This document shows, in pieces, positions 56,831 to 64,000 of a stretch of 64,000 nt of DNA (positions are counted from its first letter, which is position 1; every line of letters starts with the position of its first letter). Position numbers and translations under genes: made by a program. Where the stretch lies: the NCBI RefSeq assembly GCF_900111165.1, contig NZ_FOGH01000003.1, positions 106,087 to 170,086 on the forward strand. Reading direction: 5' to 3'. Under the pieces are notes generated by a model. The model did no database searches. It was not told the DNA's origin and saw only the letters and a list, made by a program, of their open reading frames with translations. The stretch comes from Nitrosomonas sp. Nm51 (GTDB taxonomy: Bacteria; Pseudomonadota; Gammaproteobacteria; Burkholderiales; Nitrosomonadaceae).

Positions 56831-57691
56831 ATGAGGCGGTTTTTATTTACGTTTTATAGAACATTTGTTCACGCAGAAAGTAATTCATATAAATCATTAA
56901 GACTTCATCTAACGCACATCGATTATAAGCTGGTGCTGGTATGTTTGACGACTGTGCTGGTGTTGACCTGTACCTATTATTTTGGTGATTTCAGGTTTCT
57001 TGTTTCAATTCTGCAGGATGTAGGCCTTGATGGTCTTGCATTGAATCTGCATCGCGCAATGACTATTCATCCTGACGCGGACCTGTACAGGGCGTTTTAC
57101 TGGGCCTCGGTCGTTATCTTTTTTTACAGTATTTTGCCGGCGATCTGTATTAAATGGATATTCAAGGACAAGTTTTCCGACTACGGAACAAGTTTTGCAG
57201 GTGCCTTTAAATACTATCGGTTATATCTGGGGATGCTGGTTGTCATGGTGCCATTGGTTATCTATTTTTCAGCAACCGATAGTTTTTTGAGAATGTATCC
57301 GTTTTATAAGGTCTCACCAGGCGACAGTTTGTTTCCGAAATTTTTTATCTGGGAGATCTTTTATTTTATGCAGTTCGTGGCGCTGGAATTTTTCTTTCGC
57401 GGGTTTATTTTGCATGGAACCAAACACCGGTTTGGATTTTATGCGATTTTTTTTATGATGGTGCCTTATTGTATGATTCATTTCGGCAAACCCATGCCGG
57501 AAACGATAGCAGCCATCATAGCTGGCGTGGTCCTGGGTTATATGAGTTTGATGAGCCGCAATATTTGGATGGGGGTATTCGTTCATTGCAGTGTTGCTTT
57601 TATGATGGATATCTCGGCATTAATCCGCCAGGGGGTATTTGGCGGCCTGGGCGCCCATGCAAGTATTAGTATAGCAACAACTTTGCAGTGA
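56831..57691 (+). CDS. CPBP family intramembrane metalloprotease (CAAX-protease-like)
   Basis: A 286-residue integral membrane protein with seven to eight helices. The CPBP/ABI motifs are recognisable: E186 and R190 in LEFFFRG (one Glu of the EExxxR motif is Leu), His217 in YCMIHFGKP and His252 in VFVHCSVAFMMD. Such proteins cleave within or near membranes; bacterial roles are mostly unknown. The loss of the first Glu leaves activity open. Flanked by two IS630 relics. Confidence 0.8.
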   Translation: MRRFLFTFYRTFVHAESNSYKSLRLHLTHIDYKLVLVCLTTVLVLTCTYYFGDFRFLVSILQDVGLDGLALNLHRAMTIHPDADLYRAFYWASVVIFFYSILPAICIKWIFKDKFSDYGTSFAGAFKYYRLYLGMLVVMVPLVIYFSATDSFLRMYPFYKVSPGDSLFPKFFIWEIFYFMQFVALEFFFRGFILHGTKHRFGFYAIFFMMVPYCMIHFGKPMPETIAAIIAGVVLGYMSLMSRNIWMGVFVHCSVAFMMDISALIRQGVFGGLGAHASISIATTLQ

Positions 57692-57747
57692 CAGGAATAT
57701 CATGTAATCTCCAGCTAAACCTTTCAACTTATTGATGCTTCGGAGAT

Positions 57748-58215
57748 ATGGTGATGTCAACGACAGCGAATTACAGAGTAGAGCTGACACAAGAAGAACA
57801 TGAGATGCTGAGTACGCCGGTATCGACCGGCAAAGCTGCTGCCCGCAAGATAACACATGCAAGAATATTGTTGTTTGCGGACGAATACTTATCGAAGAAC
57901 AATTATACTGATGAATCAATAGCCAAAAGCCCTACAAACAGGGATCGCCGCCGTAGGGCGGTTAGACGCCGCTTTATTGAGAAAGGTTTGGGCTCGGCGC
58001 TAAACCGTCAAGTGCAAGAGAACAGAAGGGCAAAGAAACTCAATGGCGAGGCGGAGGCATTCCCGGTGGCGACAGCCTGCCCTGCGGCACCGGAAGGAAG
58101 GAAGTCCTGGACATTGAAGCTGTTGGCAGACCACTTGGCAGCATGTGATATCGTGGCTTCCATCAGTCCGGAAGCTGTCAGGCAGACGCTTAAAAAACGA
58201 ACAAAAGGCGAATAA
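57748..58215 (+). pseudogene. Truncated IS630 family transposase (N-terminal part)
   Basis: A 155-residue frame: YRVELTQEEHEMLSTPVSTG, KITHARILLFADEY, then RRFIEKGLGSALNRQ and EGRKSWTLKLLADHLA...VRQTLKKRTKGE. This is the DNA-binding half of an IS630 transposase; the DDE catalytic domain is missing after residue 155. The first HTH is also altered (IAKSPTNRDRRRRA). Probably inactive, though the frame itself is intact and could make a DNA-binding protein. Confidence 0.85.
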
Positions 58216-58585
58216 ATTCTGCGCAAGATTCAGCGTGCTCATGCGTCGTTAGCGCAGTCACGGGCAGCAGCTATAAAAATGCTTATTAAGAGGCACTGCG
58301 CTAGCGGCTATCCATATCCGATGTATCGCTATTTGGGCTAATACCGCATGACGACACTATCTAGGAAACTTAACATGGCTGGATTGGTAAAAAAACAACA
58401 CTGCAACGTAAACACTGCTGATTATTGATAGTAATGAAAGAATGAGCAGGGTTAATATACGCCACTGTCCACTGGTGACTATTCTGCTCTGGTAGAGAAA
58501 GAATATTGAGCTGCTATACTGGACAAAGCCAAACAACAATTCAACGGTTGAATTGCTTGATAACCGAATCATGCAGGAGGCAAAA
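58216..58585. other. Intergenic region upstream of fad locus
   Basis: About 370 bp between the IS630 relic and the fad genes. No transposase 3' part, repeat pair or credible frame was found. The promoter of the fad locus must lie here. GGAGG at about 58576 is the RBS for the TTG chosen below. Confidence 0.5.
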
Positions 58586-61102
58586 TTGAATAACGCTCAA
58601 TTTATTGTGCGCAAGGCAGCAGTACTGGGCGCAGGTGTCATGGGTGCCCAAATTGCAGCGCATATGGTGAATGCCAATATTGAAACTTTATTATTTGAGT
58701 TGCCGGCTGAAGCGGATGAGCCTAATGCCAATGTAGTGAAAGCGATCGAGAAATTAAAAAAGCATGAACCGGCGCCGCTGTCGGTGAAGGCCAAGGCTGC
58801 GTTTATTCAGGCTGCCAATTATGATCAGCATCTTGAGCAATTGAAAACATGTGATGTCGTAATTGAAGCAATCGCTGAACGCATTGACTGGAAGCAGGCA
58901 CTTTACGAGAAAGTTGCGCCACACTTGGGTGAACAGACTATCTTTGCAAGCAATACATCCGGTCTCTCCATTAATACGCTGGCGCAGGCATTTCCGCAAG
59001 CATTGCGGCATCGTTTTTGCGGTGTTCACTTTTTTAATCCTCCGCGGTATATGCATTTGGTCGAATTGATTCCTTGCGAACAGAGCGATGCGTTGATGCT
59101 CGATAGCCTGGAATCTTTTCTGGTAACGTATTTGGGCAAGGGAGTAATTCGTGCTAAAGATACACCAAATTTCATTGCCAACCGCATTGGCGTATTCTCA
59201 TTATTGGCAGCCATGCATCACGCACGTTCATTCGGACTGGCATTTGATGAAGTGGACGCCTTGACGGGTACACTGATCGGGCGGCCTAAAAGTGCGACTT
59301 TCAGAACTGCAGACGTCGTTGGTCTGGATGTGCTGGCGCATGTTATCCATACGATGCGCGATACGTTGCCGGACGATGACTGGCACTCCTATTTTGAAAC
59401 ACCCGATTGGCTGCGCGGATTGATTGAGGAAGATGCGCTCGGACAAAAAACCAAACGGGGTGTTTATCAGAAGGTTGGCAAGGAAATTCAGGTGCTGGAT
59501 CCTGCAGAGAATACATACCGAGTTTCCTGTGGCGAGGTCAACGAGGCGCTGAAACAACAGTTAGCGTACGGCAAACCTGCGGATAAAATCGCTGTGATGC
59601 ACGATAGTCAACATACTCACGGCCGGTTTCTGTGGGCAATTCACCGTGATTTATTTCATTACTGTGCTGTTCAACTGGAGCATATTGCCGATAATGCGCG
59701 TGATCTGGATCTGGCGGTACGGTGGGGTTTTGGTTGGGAGCGTGGCCCATTTGAAATCTGGCAGGGTGCCGGCTGGAAACAGGTGGTGGATTGGATTAAT
59801 GGTGATATCGCAGCAGGGAAAAGTATGTGTGCTAAACCGCTGCCATCCTGGGTTATGAAAATCGGCGAAAAGGAAGTTGCGGCTGTGCATACATCCCATG
59901 GTTCTTACGCACCGGTATCGGAAACAGTACACAGACGTTCGGAGCTGCCTGTTTACCGTCGACAATTATTCCCTGACCGGCTGATCGGAGAAGATGCGAC
60001 GTACGGTGAAACCATATTCGAAACCGATGCGGTCAGGATGTGGCATACAGGCGATAAAATAGCCATCCTCAGTTTTAAGAGCAAAATGCATACCATTGGC
60101 AAGGATGTGTTAAACGGAATTCTCGACGCGATCAAAGAAACCGAGAAAAACTGGCAGGCCATGGTGATCTGGCAAACTGAACCGCCGTTTTCTTTAGGTG
60201 CAAACTTAAAGCAGGCAACCGAACGTCCGAAACCGCAACATGTGGCAAAACATGCGCCGGCACAACCTTCCCCGTTAGAAAATTTTTTCAAACGGTTTAA
60301 AAAGTCAGCGCAGGCGACAGTTCACAAAGCAGCCAGAGAGTTCGATACGGCAGATGCGCTGATGGCCAGAAAACTGGCTGAAGTGGAGGTGATGGTTGCG
60401 CAATTTCAGCAGACATCGCAAGCATTGCGGTATGCTATGATACCGACGGTTGCAGCGGTGGATGGACTGGCGCTGGGCGGCGGATGTGAATTCGTTATGC
60501 ATTGTGACCGTACAGTTGCTACGATGGAGACTTATATTGGTTTGGTAGAAGCAGGCATCGGCCTGTTGCCGGCGGGTGGCGGATGCAAGGAATTTGCGCT
60601 CAGGGCCGCGCAAACCGCGGTGGGAAACGATCCATTTCCACAATTGAAAAAATATTATCAAACCGTGGCCATGGCTGAATTGGCCAAAAGTGCGGAACAG
60701 GCAAAAGAATTGGGTTTCTTGCGTCCTGCAGATACCATTATTATGAATCGTTTTGAGCTGTTGCATGCGGCAAAACTACAGGCGATGACGCTTGCCGAAT
60801 CGGGTTACCGGCCTCCGCTGCGGTCACGGACTATACCGGTAACAGGAAATACCGGTATTGCGACGATTGAGAGCATGCTGGTCAATATGCATGAAGGTGG
60901 ATTTATTTCCGATCATGACTATTTGATTGGTAAAAAAATAGCATATGTAATGTGTGGCGGGGATTTAACGCCGGGCAGCCTGGTTGATGAAGAATGGTTT
61001 CTAGAGCTAGAACGTGCGGCATTCATGGAACTGCTCGCGACAGAGAAGACGCAGGCGCGCATTGATCATACGTTGAAAACAGGAAAGCCACTTAGAAATT
61101 AA
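58586..61102 (+). CDS. 3-hydroxyacyl-CoA dehydrogenase / enoyl-CoA hydratase fusion (FadN-type order)
   Basis: Two beta-oxidation activities in one chain, with dehydrogenase first and hydratase last (reverse of E. coli FadB). About 838 residues: NAD-binding VLGAGVMGAQIAAHM, SNTSGLSI, catalytic GVHFFNPPRYMHLVELIP, then a crotonase fold with ALGGGCEFVMHCD and LVEAGIGLLPAGGG carrying both catalytic Glu. A Lys/Ala-rich insert of about 65 residues interrupts the crotonase part. The start is most likely TTG (GGAGG 5 nt upstream); ATG 58571 is the alternative. Operon with the thiolase gene. Confidence 0.9.
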   Translation: MNNAQFIVRKAAVLGAGVMGAQIAAHMVNANIETLLFELPAEADEPNANVVKAIEKLKKHEPAPLSVKAKAAFIQAANYDQHLEQLKTCDVVIEAIAERIDWKQALYEKVAPHLGEQTIFASNTSGLSINTLAQAFPQALRHRFCGVHFFNPPRYMHLVELIPCEQSDALMLDSLESFLVTYLGKGVIRAKDTPNFIANRIGVFSLLAAMHHARSFGLAFDEVDALTGTLIGRPKSATFRTADVVGLDVLAHVIHTMRDTLPDDDWHSYFETPDWLRGLIEEDALGQKTKRGVYQKVGKEIQVLDPAENTYRVSCGEVNEALKQQLAYGKPADKIAVMHDSQHTHGRFLWAIHRDLFHYCAVQLEHIADNARDLDLAVRWGFGWERGPFEIWQGAGWKQVVDWINGDIAAGKSMCAKPLPSWVMKIGEKEVAAVHTSHGSYAPVSETVHRRSELPVYRRQLFPDRLIGEDATYGETIFETDAVRMWHTGDKIAILSFKSKMHTIGKDVLNGILDAIKETEKNWQAMVIWQTEPPFSLGANLKQATERPKPQHVAKHAPAQPSPLENFFKRFKKSAQATVHKAAREFDTADALMARKLAEVEVMVAQFQQTSQALRYAMIPTVAAVDGLALGGGCEFVMHCDRTVATMETYIGLVEAGIGLLPAGGGCKEFALRAAQTAVGNDPFPQLKKYYQTVAMAELAKSAEQAKELGFLRPADTIIMNRFELLHAAKLQAMTLAESGYRPPLRSRTIPVTGNTGIATIESMLVNMHEGGFISDHDYLIGKKIAYVMCGGDLTPGSLVDEEWFLELERAAFMELLATEKTQARIDHTLKTGKPLRN

Positions 61103-61171
61103 CCGGTAATCTGTTGCGAAAATGTTTTATGAATACGGGCGTATGGCGTCTGAATTCCCAGGGAGAAATAA

Positions 61172-62371
61172 ATGACCAAGCAAATACAAGATGCCTATAT
61201 TGTGGCAACTGTACGTACGCCGGTAGGTAAGGCGCCGCGCGGCATGTTCAAACATGTACGCCCCGACGACATGCTGGTTCACGTGTTGAAAGCCATCGTG
61301 GAACTGTGTGATGGACTTGATCCTGCTGCGGTTGACGATGTGGTTGTTGGTTGCGCTATGCCGGAGGCCGAGCAGGGGATCAATGTTGCACGCGTGGCTT
61401 TGTTGCTGGCGGGTTTGCCTGACAGTGTGCCGGGTATGACTATTAACCGGTTTTGCGCATCCGGCCTGCAGTCAGTTGCTATTGCGGCCGACCGTATTCG
61501 TCTGGGCGAAGCGGATGTGATGATAGCTGGCGGAACGGAAAGTATGAGCATGGTGCCGATGATGGGTAATAAGGTGGCGATGAATCCGGCAATGTTCAAG
61601 CATGATGACAATGTCGCTATTGCTTACGGTATGGGTATGACCGCTGAAAAAGTTGCCGATCAGTGGAAAGTGGATCGTGAAGCGCAGGATGCATTTGCCC
61701 TGACGAGCCATCAACGTGCTTTAAAAGCCATAGAAGAAGGAGAATTCAGGCAGGAAATCATACCCTATTCTGTTACTGAAAGATATCCAGACCTCGATAC
61801 ACATCAAGTGCGAGAAGCGGTGTCCGTTAGAGACACCGATGAGGGACCACGTGCGGATACGGATTCGGCGGTACTGGAAAAACTTAGGCCTGTATTTGCA
61901 ACGCAAGGATCTGTAACGGCGGGTAACAGTTCGCAAATGTCTGACGGTGCCGGTGCAGTAGTTTTGATGAGTGAGTCTGCAATCCAGCGTTTTAATCTTT
62001 CTCCGCTGGGCCGTTTTGTTGGTTATTCAGTCGCCGGCGTGCCACCGGAAATTATGGGTGTCGGACCTATCAAAGCGATTCCGAAAGTGCTTGCGCAAAC
62101 GGGCATCAAGCTCGATGAGCTTGACTGGATTGAATTGAACGAGGCTTTTGCCGCGCAAAGTCTGGCTGTTATTCATGAACTGGGGCTGGATCGCGAAAAG
62201 GTAAATCCGCTGGGTGGCGCGATTGCCCTGGGGCATCCTCTGGGAGCTACGGGTTCCATTCGTGTGGCCACGCTCATGCATGGCTTGCGCCGCCACAAAA
62301 TGAAATACGGTATGGTGACCATGTGCATCGGCAGCGGCATGGGTGCGGCTGGCGTGTTTGAAGCGCTATAG
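61172..62371 (+). CDS. fadA: Acetyl-CoA C-acyltransferase (thiolase)
   Basis: Last step of beta-oxidation, cleaving 3-ketoacyl-CoA with CoA. The 399 residues have the nucleophilic Cys in [10 protein letters not shown], the [11 protein letters not shown] segment, [25 protein letters not shown] (His) and the second Cys in [19 protein letters not shown] lies about 6 nt before the ATG. It is 69 nt after the fused dehydrogenase/hydratase, and they form a functional pair. Confidence 0.95.
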   Translation: MTKQIQDAYIVATVRTPVGKAPRGMFKHVRPDDMLVHVLKAIVELCDGLDPAAVDDVVVGCAMPEAEQGINVARVALLLAGLPDSVPGMTINRFCASGLQSVAIAADRIRLGEADVMIAGGTESMSMVPMMGNKVAMNPAMFKHDDNVAIAYGMGMTAEKVADQWKVDREAQDAFALTSHQRALKAIEEGEFRQEIIPYSVTERYPDLDTHQVREAVSVRDTDEGPRADTDSAVLEKLRPVFATQGSVTAGNSSQMSDGAGAVVLMSESAIQRFNLSPLGRFVGYSVAGVPPEIMGVGPIKAIPKVLAQTGIKLDELDWIELNEAFAAQSLAVIHELGLDREKVNPLGGAIALGHPLGATGSIRVATLMHGLRRHKMKYGMVTMCIGSGMGAAGVFEAL

Positions 62372-62439
62372 CATTGAATCGGACACGGCACTTGAAAACG
62401 GCAGATGCGGACAAATTGCCAATAATCAGCGGACAGTGT

Positions 62440-62710
62440 TTAACAGTTTAGCCTGTCCTGATGGTATTTCAGGTGCTCTGCAATAAACGTGCTGATGAAA
62501 TAATAGCTGTGATCGTAACCGGGATGATACCGCAGCGTCAGTTTTTGTCCGGCATTCCGGCATGCTTTTTCTAACCGGTCAGGGCAGAGTTGTTCAGGCA
62601 AAAACGGATCTTCCAGACTCTGGTCAATCAATATATCGGCTATCTGTTTGTCGTCCTCTATCAGGGCCGTTGCATCGTGCCTGCGCCAGATGCTCTGGTT
62701 TTTCCCAAAT
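62440..62710 (-). pseudogene. S-formylglutathione hydrolase remnant (C-terminal third)
   Basis: Frame reads NQSIWRRHDATALIEDDKQI, then ADILIDQSLEDPFLPEQL and GYDHSYYFISTFIAEHL with a normal C-terminus. Asp in LIDQ and His in GYDHSYYF belong to the catalytic triad of the FghA esterase family; the Ser-containing N-terminal two thirds are absent. The break lies near the brnA stop, so the toxin-antitoxin segment has probably replaced the 5' part. Confidence 0.8.
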
Positions 62711-62729
62711 AATGGGTGAATGCAGTTGC

Positions 62730-63020
62730 TCAGGATGAATGCAATTCTTCCCGTATCACTTGCCGTATCGTCTCTTCAATCGTTTTTTTCTGTATTGCTT
62801 CTCGTAAGGCGGCATTGATAAGTGTCTGGTAGCCACGCCCTCCGGCTTGTTGTTTGAACCAGGCTACTACATCGGGATCAAGCGTGATGTTTATTTTCTG
62901 TTTCTTTTGTGGCAATGGTTTCAGTCCAATGCGTTGTACCGCATGCTTAAAATCATCGTCAGTCCAGACTGGTGCCTCATCCAGATCATTGGAGGCTGGC
63001 AAAATAGTTTTTTTGTTCAT
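62730..63020 (-). CDS. brnA: BrnA-type antitoxin
   Basis: A 96-residue antitoxin. The acidic N-terminal part (NDLDEAPVWTDDDFKHAV) binds the toxin in this family, and the C-terminal ribbon-helix-helix (KINITLDPDVVAWFKQQAGG, TLINAALREAI) binds DNA. The start overlaps the toxin gene by 35 bases, a usual brnTA layout. BrnA normally represses its own promoter; a palindrome suited to this lies at 63266-63287. Confidence 0.9.
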   Translation of the reverse strand: MNKKTILPASNDLDEAPVWTDDDFKHAVQRIGLKPLPQKKQKINITLDPDVVAWFKQQAGGRGYQTLINAALREAIQKKTIEETIRQVIREELHSS

Positions 63021-63256
63021 AACGTTTTGCTCTTCGCATTGAAATAATGTGTATCTCGTCAACGGTTTCAGTGTGTGCAATAACCACCACGTCGACACCA
63101 AGCAAACCTATTGTGGAGAATCTATTTTCTGTGTAGGCAAAGCGCGTATCAGGACGGGTAAGCGTGTGACCTGAGAAAACCCTTGGCATCAGCAAAATCC
63201 AGTCTGTGCTTTTTAAGGTTAGCTTTGCGCTTTGTTTCGTTCCACGTAAAGTTCAT
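62986..63256 (-). pseudogene. brnT: BrnT-type ribonuclease toxin, frameshifted
   Basis: From ATG 63256 the frame reads MNFTWNETKRKANLKKHRLD followed by FADAK. After the GGGTTTT run at about 63176-63182 the correct continuation (VFSGHTLTRPDTRFAYTENR, ... EIHIISMRRAKRYEQKNYF) is in another phase, one base off. Removing one G restores an 89-residue BrnT of normal length, with the IISxRxAxxxE end. BrnT is a translation-inhibiting RNase toxin. Either inactivated in this strain or a homopolymer sequencing error. Confidence 0.85.
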
Positions 63257-63265
63257 AGTACAAAT

Positions 63266-63287
63266 AGTATAGATTAATATCTATACT
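63266..63287. promoter_or_regulatory. Palindromic operator candidate for brnTA
   Basis: AGTATAGAT and ATCTATACT are perfect inverted arms with a four-base spacer, 10 bases upstream of the brnT start. It fits autoregulation by BrnA or BrnTA, as known for the family; binding itself is inferred. Confidence 0.6.
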
Positions 63288-63679
63288 TTCAAGGCACAGT
63301 TGAACTTATAACCGATTCAATGGTAAAGAAGGGGAGTCCTCATTGGCTCTGAAAACCTCAAAGGCGTATACAAAGACGACTAGCCAAACGGCTCCAGCGA
63401 GAAGCCACGTCATCATGTGGATCAGCGACAGTCTGAAGGGCACAAATTGTTGACTCAAAATAGGTCAAAAACACCGATTTTATAACAAAGGATTTGTCGT
63501 CTTTGAAATTATTGTTCTATTACTGTTGGTTATTTGCCTCATATTGTATTCTGTGCTTTTGATAAAAAGCAACTATCTGCCACCGCGACTAGTACATCAG
63601 CCATATTATTTTGACGGATGCAAGTACACTTAAAAATGAGTAAGATATATAGATAATCTAATCTTATTTATGAGGTGTA
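63288..63679. other. Intergenic region before IS630 relic
   Basis: About 390 bp, AT-rich towards the right. No supported gene. The left terminus of the IS630 element should lie in the last 100 bp but could not be defined. Confidence 0.4.
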
Positions 63680-63905
63680 TTGATGCCTGCCAAGAAATAT
63701 ATTGTCCGCTTGAGTAAAGAAGAATGCGAAACACTCACCAAATTGGTAAGAACAGGAAAAGTTGCTGCTTACAAACGGCAACGGGCACAAATTTTGTTAA
63801 AAGCGAATGTAAATCGCTTTGACGGCGGCCTGCATGACAAAGAAATAGCAAAATCACTTGATGTTGGCAGACGGACAATAGAGCGGGTCCGGCAACGACT
63901 GGTTG
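63680..63905 (+). pseudogene. IS630 family transposase fragment interrupted by IS256-type end
   Basis: MPAKKYIVRLSKEECETLTK, RQRAQILLKANVNR and EIAKSLDVGRRTIERVRQRL form the N-terminal HTH of an IS630 transposase. Similarity stops at about 63905, where a new element begins; the formal stop at 63943 lies in that element. Related to, but different from, the fragment at 57748-58215. Confidence 0.8.
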
Positions 63906-64000
63906 GAGACTGTCCCACTAACTGTGTAAATGTCTATCATTAGATTTTTAAAAGGATAGACGATGAATAAAAAGGAATTGGAGCAATTTGCCCGCAAGGC
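63906..64000 (+). mobile_element. Left end of an IS256-type insertion sequence (partial)
   Basis: The sequence starting GAGACTGTCCCACTAACTGT looks like an IS256-family terminal repeat and directly interrupts the IS630 fragment. Fifty-odd bases later a transposase frame opens. The other end and the target duplication are outside the window. Confidence 0.6.
63963..64000 (+). CDS. IS256 family transposase (5' end only)
   Basis: ATG preceded by AAAGGA; the visible residues MNKKELEQFARKA resemble the N-terminus of IS256-family (Mutator-type) transposases. Only 12-13 codons are in the window, so the call relies on this short match and on the adjoining terminus. Confidence 0.5.
   Translation, partial: MNKKELEQFARK

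Overview
The window looks like a chromosomal segment of a betaproteobacterium of the Nitrosomonas group (ammonia oxidisers). The pointers are two His-rich SmbP-type periplasmic proteins (SmbP was first described in Nitrosomonas europaea), a betaproteobacterial mla gene order, a cobalamin salvage cluster and many IS630-type remnants. This placement is inference from gene content; there is no rRNA in the window. No tRNA gene, CRISPR array or prophage was seen.

Region 1 (1-13.9 kb) is an almost unbroken minus-strand block of envelope and stress genes. It runs from a response regulator/histidine kinase pair (13.9-11.8 kb) through a YXWGXW-repeat protein, a YfdX protein, SmbP, a second near-identical kinase copy, an EexN-like lipoprotein, a PRC-barrel protein, two SpoIIAA-like proteins, a DUF2934 protein, a second YfdX, a DUF1269 protein, HdeD and a DegP/DegQ-type protease. 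It ends in cyoA (bo3 quinol oxidase subunit II), which runs off the left edge. A roughly 1.9-kb segment carrying the kinase has been duplicated, and one copy has an internal 318-bp deletion.

Region 2 (14-31 kb) carries an UMF1-type MFS transporter, a SEC-C protein, an AbgT transporter, a second SmbP-like protein and a TIGR01777 epimerase. A cobalamin locus follows (btuB-btuN-cobO-cobQ behind a compact B12 riboswitch), then trmB, thiG and thiS. At 29-31 kb there is an unusual Wzz/GumC-type chain-length protein fused to a degenerate tyrosine-recombinase-like domain.

Region 3 (31-45 kb, mostly plus strand) holds sdhCDA without sdhB, an SH3 membrane protein, a thermonuclease (minus), a sodium/amino-acid symporter, the mlaFEDCB lipid-transport operon with a YadG/YadH-type ABC exporter pair, and a large secreted orphan protein.

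Region 4 (45-56 kb) is a compact glycogen/trehalose operon of the GlgE pathway: glgB-glgE-treS/mak-glgC-glgX. Trehalose goes to maltose, to maltose-1-phosphate, to alpha-glucan, which is then branched; GlgC supplies ADP-glucose and GlgX debranches. No glycogen synthase gene is present here.

Region 5 (56-64 kb) mixes IS630 transposase relics, a CPBP intramembrane protease, a two-gene beta-oxidation locus (fused hydroxyacyl-CoA dehydrogenase/enoyl-CoA hydratase plus thiolase), a 5'-truncated S-formylglutathione hydrolase relic and a brnTA toxin-antitoxin pair whose toxin is frameshifted. An IS630 relic interrupted by the start of an IS256-type element closes the window. A small palindromic element occurs three times (3.6, 9.6 and 35.7 kb), and its loop is inverted between the two long copies.
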